Below, in pieces: positions 60,029-64,000 of a stretch of 64,000 nt of DNA. This stretch comes from Paramyrothecium sp. XJ0827 (Eukaryota; Ascomycota; Sordariomycetes; Hypocreales; Stachybotryaceae): the NCBI GenBank assembly GCA_020881915.1, contig JAJFPB010000003.1, positions 2,294,001 through 2,358,000 on the forward strand, given 5' to 3'. The stretch's first letter is position 1. Every line of letters begins with the position of its first letter. The translations under genes and the position numbers were made by a program. The notes under the pieces were generated by a model. That model was not told where the DNA came from. It saw only the letters and a program-made list of their open reading frames with translations, and did not search any database.

Positions 60029-61755
60029 ATGGCTTCTCAAAGAACCGATCTCGGCAAGGACGAACTCACTCTGGAGGCCAAGGTCTCTGGAACCGAGTTC
60101 GTTGACCCCAAGTCTGACGCCGTCAACGCGGAACGTCAGCTCGAGCACGACCTCACCATCAAGGATGTCTTCCGTCGCCATCCTGCCATTGCCGCATGGT
60201 CGTTCTACTGGGCCATGGCTGCTGTTGGCTGGTAAGTTAATTCATCGTGACCGCCGAACCCGGTCCACATCACCTTCATCATGCCAACCGCGATCTCTCA
60301 TTTCAAGGATTTTGGTTAACTTTTTCCTTTCATAGGGGCTTCGACGCGCAGATCAATGGTGCCATGATTTCCGTTTCTGCCTTCCGCCGCGACTTCGGGT
60401 GAGCCAAGCAAAAATCAATACTTCCGCGACTTCCCATACTTACAGGGACCAGATACGTTGAGAATGGCGAAACGATTCTTCCAGCGGATTGGCAGACCGC
60501 CTTCAATGTCATCAGCAGCGTTGGGCAGTTCTTCGGGGGCTTCCTTTGCTCGTATCTCAGTGATCTGATCGGACGAAAGAATTCTCTTGCCATTGGCCTC
60601 TTAGTCACTACCGGTGGCATCTTCGGCGAGATGTATGCCTCCAGCAACGCGACATTCGTTGTGTCCAAGCTCATTCTCGGCTTTGGATTGGGTTTCTACC
60701 TTACGCTGGCTCCACTCGCCACTTCAGAACTCGCCCCTGTCGTGTTTCGAGGTATCTCTTCTGCCGGCGTCAATCTTGGTGTCGCCGTGGGCCAGCTACT
60801 ATCGAACGCTGTGATTAAAGCGTTTGGGCCACGGACTGATGTCTGGGCCTACCGCGGGCCTTTTGCGACCCAGTTGTTCTTTGTCGCTTTCCTCGCGGTC
60901 GGCTTGCCCTTTGTTCCTGAGTCTCCCTGGTACCTCGCTCGCAAGGGCAAGCGTGACGCCGCCAAGAAGTCATTGCTCAAGCTGTACGGATCGGATACGA
61001 ACATCGATGCTAAGCTCGCCACTTTAGAGGACACAATCACGGAAGAGAGGAACTCTAGCGGCAACGAGGGAACTTGGCTCCAGTGCTTCAGAGGCACGGA
61101 TCTACTTCGAACCGTCATCAGCATGGGCGTATTTGTCTGCCAGCATTTCGTGGGAATTATCTTCGTCCTCGGCTACTCCACGTATTTCTTCCAGCTGGCC
61201 GGCCTCGCCGAGTCTAACAGCTTTGATCTCGGAGTTGGCGTTACCGCTTGCGGTGTTGCTGGTAACATCTGCAGTTGGTTCGTCGTCAACTCTTTCGGTC
61301 GCCGCAAGATTTTTCTGTCCGGCATGGTGTCTCTCGCCGCTCTGCTGCTCTTGATTGGTGTCATGGATGTTGTTCCCACCGGCGCCGCCAAGTGGGTTCA
61401 AGCAGCTTGCACAGTCATCTACGCTTTTGTTTACTTCGCTACCGTCGGCGCCATGGCGTTCGCCATTCTTGGAGAATGCTGCTCTGTCGCGCTCAAGGCG
61501 AAGACCATGGCCCTGGCCACTGCCACGCAGGCCGTCATGGGCATCGCGATGAACTTTGCTATACCTTACATGGTGAACCCCGACGAGGGTAACCTGAAGG
61601 GTAAGGTCGGCTTTATCTTCGGTGGCCTTGCTTGTATTGGCATGGCCTGGAGTTGGTTCTACGTGCCGGAGTTGAAGGGTCGCCGTTATGACGAGATTGA
61701 CCGGATGTTCCACCAGAAGGTCAAGCCTAGACACATGGGAACTCATCAGCTCTGA
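60029..61755 (+). CDS. MFS sugar porter, alpha-glucoside/maltose permease type
   Basis: Three exons (60029-60231, 60336-60398, 60453-61755) encode 522 residues. The sugar-porter layout is clear: a hydrophilic N-terminus, TM1 with WGFDAQINGAMISV, the GRK loop after TM2 (SDLIGRKNS), RGISSAGVNLGVAVGQLLSN, PESPWYLARKGKRDAAKKSL after TM6, FGRRKIF in the second half and PELKGRRYDEIDRMF at the end. QH FVG in VCQHFVGIIFVLGYSTYFFQ matches the TM7 motif of alpha-glucoside permeases. It should import a di- or oligosaccharide by proton symport. For the second intron the first AG (60445) breaks the frame; the next one (60452) restores conserved GYVENGETILPADWQ, so I use that. It is divergent from the Zn2Cys6 gene. 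Confidence 0.95.
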
Positions 61756-62092
61756 TGATGTGCCACGTACTTTATGGCTTATTGCTGTACTAAAATATTG
61801 ATGAATGCAAGCTTTTGGAGTGGGAGGTGTTAGTTGGGCGATGTATTGTGTAGTTTTAATGGCAAGCGAATATGTTTTTCCCTCAACATTGGTCAAATTC
61901 TGCGCCATGTCCTGGATATGTCAGCTGACGATGGGACTTGCTTCGGCCAATCATTAGTATGTCAAAACGTGAATAAAACCATCAACCAACCCCCCCACGG
62001 CCTGACCACGCTCGCACCTGGACTTCTGAGCATTGTTGAATCACGCACCCGTCGAAAGTTGACACCATTCTGAAAATCCTGCCTTACTCGAA
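61756..62092. other. Intergenic region
   Basis: Transporter 3' UTR and promoter of the next gene. A short frame on the minus strand overlapping the transporter end is a shadow. Nothing else seen. Confidence 0.5.
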
Positions 62093-62617
62093 ATGTCTGA
62101 GCAATACCCGGTATGGCTGGTTAAATCGCACATGGCCCTTCAGGATCCCGACATGCATGCGACTCGTTATCACCACGCAATCTTCGTGCAGACAAAGGAC
62201 AGTGCTGGAGTCCTTCACCATGTGACAGGCGATGTGACCTCTTCAGGGGGGATGAGGTACGAGTACCGGGACGAACCGAAGCCAGACGACTCCGAAGGCT
62301 TCTTCAGCAAGCACTTGTTGGGCCACACCAGCTCCGCAGTGCACCCAAACGCTTGGGCGCAACTGCTGGCCTCGCTTCCCACCCCGCCACAACAAAAGGC
62401 GTTCAACATGAAAACGATGAGGACAGAGCCGTTCAAAAGTCTGAAACCTTTGGTGTTTTATGAGCCAAGGGAAACTAGACGGCCATTGATCAAATGCACA
62501 GAGTGGACAATGCAAACTGCGATCCCGGCCCTCTATGACAATGGTCTCATAACAAAGCAGCAAGCACGGTCGGCTTCTGCAAACGAGATGAGCGAGGCGG
62601 AACATGAGAGCAATTAA
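62093..62617 (+). CDS. Hypothetical protein, 174 residues
   Basis: A single exon with a clean start and stop. I recognise no named domain. The N-terminal half (YPVWLVKSHMALQDPDMHATRYHH... then GVLHHVTGDVTSSGGMRYEY) reads like a small globular fungal protein of unknown function with several His residues. No signal peptide or membrane segment is present. Codon use and composition match neighbouring genes, and no intron is needed, so I think it is real. No link to the sugar cluster is visible. Confidence 0.68.
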   Translation: MSEQYPVWLVKSHMALQDPDMHATRYHHAIFVQTKDSAGVLHHVTGDVTSSGGMRYEYRDEPKPDDSEGFFSKHLLGHTSSAVHPNAWAQLLASLPTPPQQKAFNMKTMRTEPFKSLKPLVFYEPRETRRPLIKCTEWTMQTAIPALYDNGLITKQQARSASANEMSEAEHESN

Positions 62618-62813
62618 AGAGCTGCCAATGTTGTATTGTGATTAGACCAGACTCACACAAAACAAATCAGTTTTACATGATTTTGATTTATCAACGTCGC
62701 AAAATGCGCTTTATCTGCCTGAGCCCTCATTCTGACCAGAAGATGTACTCCTAGTAGGCATGTAGGGCCATTGCTTCAAGACTCGGAACCTGAGCTGCAC
62801 TCATCCAGCAGTC

Positions 62814-63170
62814 TCAACACTCACTTTCGCACAGCTTGCTCCATTTTTGATAGCGCCCTGCCCCCTTCCCACGACGGTGGGTTCCGGACCGGGCTAGATA
62901 AGACAAGTGTTGAACCATCATCCTCAGCGCCAGTAGGGACGTTGTCGCAATTTTGAGGACTAAGCCAGATATGTCGAAGGCGAAGCCAGTGGAATACTCG
63001 GATATGGAAAGGCCATGATCGCGCATAATGACGTCTGCGGGATTGAGAGCCACAGATTTGACAGCGATGAGAAGGTCCCCGAGCCCTGGCTCTGGAGTGC
63101 GGCGGGCTGTGACCTCGAAAGGGTTGACCTTTAGCTGGAGGAACGCCTTTGTCTTGGTGTGGGAGGACAA
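62814..63170 (-). pseudogene. Truncated zinc-type alcohol dehydrogenase/enoyl reductase fragment
   Basis: The first 73 codons match the N-terminal GroES-like part of medium-chain dehydrogenases: KAFLQLKVNPFEVTARRTPE, VKSVALNPADVIMRDHG and FAFDISGLVLK. After that the frame shifts; DNVPTGAEDDGSTL is readable in another frame, then similarity stops. The nucleotide-binding domain is missing. This is a broken remnant. A sequence-level check against full-length relatives would settle where it was cut. Confidence 0.72.
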
Positions 63171-64000
63171 AATGTGGAAGCGGAGAGATACAATGCAGTA
63201 ATGAAGTGATATCGCAAAGTCACTTATTCTTTCGTGTTTGACGATCGTCTACGTAGAATTTAAAGGGAAATAACTCTTATTTGTACAACTTATCCTTCGT
63301 AAACGAAGATATGTAGTCTCAGATAGTCCTGTATTGATCGTCGACGGCGCATCAACGGGCTAGCACTCGCAGCCAATCAGAGGTCTCCGTTTCCGGATAA
63401 GAGCTAGCGGATGATGTGTTGCGAGACGAGGTAGGCGTAAAGGTGGGTGTTTGTGACGACGCGAAACCAATAATTGTCCCTTGTGGCATGACCACGTCGA
63501 CCAGCCTGAGATCCATCCCGCGATCGCGATCTCTTCCGAGCTCGAAAACACCTCACAGCCAAATATGACAAGCCATTGGACCTACAGCACAAAATGAGCT
63601 CGGCTTGTGCAAGAGATGCATTTCTTTTAGGGGTTTGCGCAATTCCACACCAAACATTCCCAACATACAACCCCTTGTTGCTGACACCACGGAAAACATA
63701 TCGTTTCTTTCTTGAAAGTCTCCCGCTCATCGGTAATGTGAAATGAACGCTCAAGGTCTTTCGCTCCCGCCACTTTCTATACAGAGTCTTTGACAAAGAG
63801 ACTTTTCGGATAAGGCATTTTCATACCATTCCAAGCACTATGCCCCATTTTCCTCACTACAGGCGAATCTGTAAAATCTGTTATGGCTCTTGCGCAAGGC
63901 TGTCTAAATCACATTATCATTCATCTTTACTTCGCACCGGTGAGCTTTGGCTTCGAAGCCACGATACATGCCTTCACGCTTTCATATTCTCAAGATTTTT
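63171..64000. other. Right end of the window
   Basis: One minus-strand frame (63796-63404, 130 codons) is open but Arg/Ser-rich with no domain. I do not call it a gene. A gene reaching beyond 64000 cannot be excluded. Confidence 0.45.

Noticed and set aside
60446..60452. First AG (60445) as acceptor of the transporter's second intron
   Set aside because: It puts the downstream exon out of frame; the AG at 60452 keeps the frame and the conserved sequence.
61102..61908. 268-codon frame opposite the transporter
   Set aside because: Antisense shadow of a well-supported MFS gene.
1..64000. tRNA and rRNA genes
   Set aside because: No convincing cloverleaf with intact T-loop and acceptor stem was found by eye; a covariance-model scan could still find one.

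Overview
The window reads as nuclear DNA of a filamentous ascomycete (Pezizomycotina, most likely a Sordariomycete). Genes carry short introns of about 45-100 bp with GTRNGT donors, CTRAC-like branch points and YAG acceptors. The gene families are typical of that group: a Zn2Cys6 regulator, a CFEM/PTH11-type receptor, an AA11-like LPMO, a PAN3 with a CCCH finger. One 13-kb block is extremely A+T-rich with transition-riddled transposons, the signature of repeat-induced point mutation (RIP). All coordinates are from manual reading; exon joins were chosen from splice signals and reading frame.

Layout. 0-20 kb is mostly conserved housekeeping sequence: LSM7 (+), PAN3 (-), a UBX/UAS protein of the ER-associated degradation type (+), a decayed secreted FAD-linked oxidase (pseudogene, +), an LSB5-like VHS/GAT trafficking protein (+), and an F-box/leucine-rich protein (+). 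A 4-kb gene-less GC-rich stretch lies before the F-box gene. 20-35 kb is accessory in character: a CFEM-domain PTH11-like seven-transmembrane receptor (-), a 5-kb stretch without recognisable genes, a kinase-like gene broken by a frameshift (-), an AA11-like chitin-active LPMO (+) and an orphan gene (-) with a 7-bp minisatellite just upstream.

35.3-49.2 kb is a transposon island. About 200-bp repeats of the same orientation bound it (two copies left, one right). Inside are a RIP-degraded Tc1/mariner transposase, an unidentified element split in two, and a complete but RIP-dead Ty3/gypsy chromovirus with equal 612-bp LTRs and an AATAT target duplication. Inside its gag lies a 1.86-kb pogo/Fot1-like DNA transposon that kept normal base composition and so arrived after the RIP episode. 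Beside the island is an Hsp70-like gene whose splice sites fit but whose frame has two stop codons.

52-64 kb holds a secreted type-B carboxylesterase (-), then a possible small carbohydrate-use cluster: a GH5 hydrolase (-), a Zn2Cys6 regulator (-) and a divergently transcribed MFS sugar transporter (+). A 15-bp motif, TCGGGGAATGTCGCC, occurs exactly in the GH5 promoter and in the shared regulator/transporter promoter, with a near copy 128 bp further on. A hypothetical 174-residue gene and a broken alcohol-dehydrogenase fragment finish the window.
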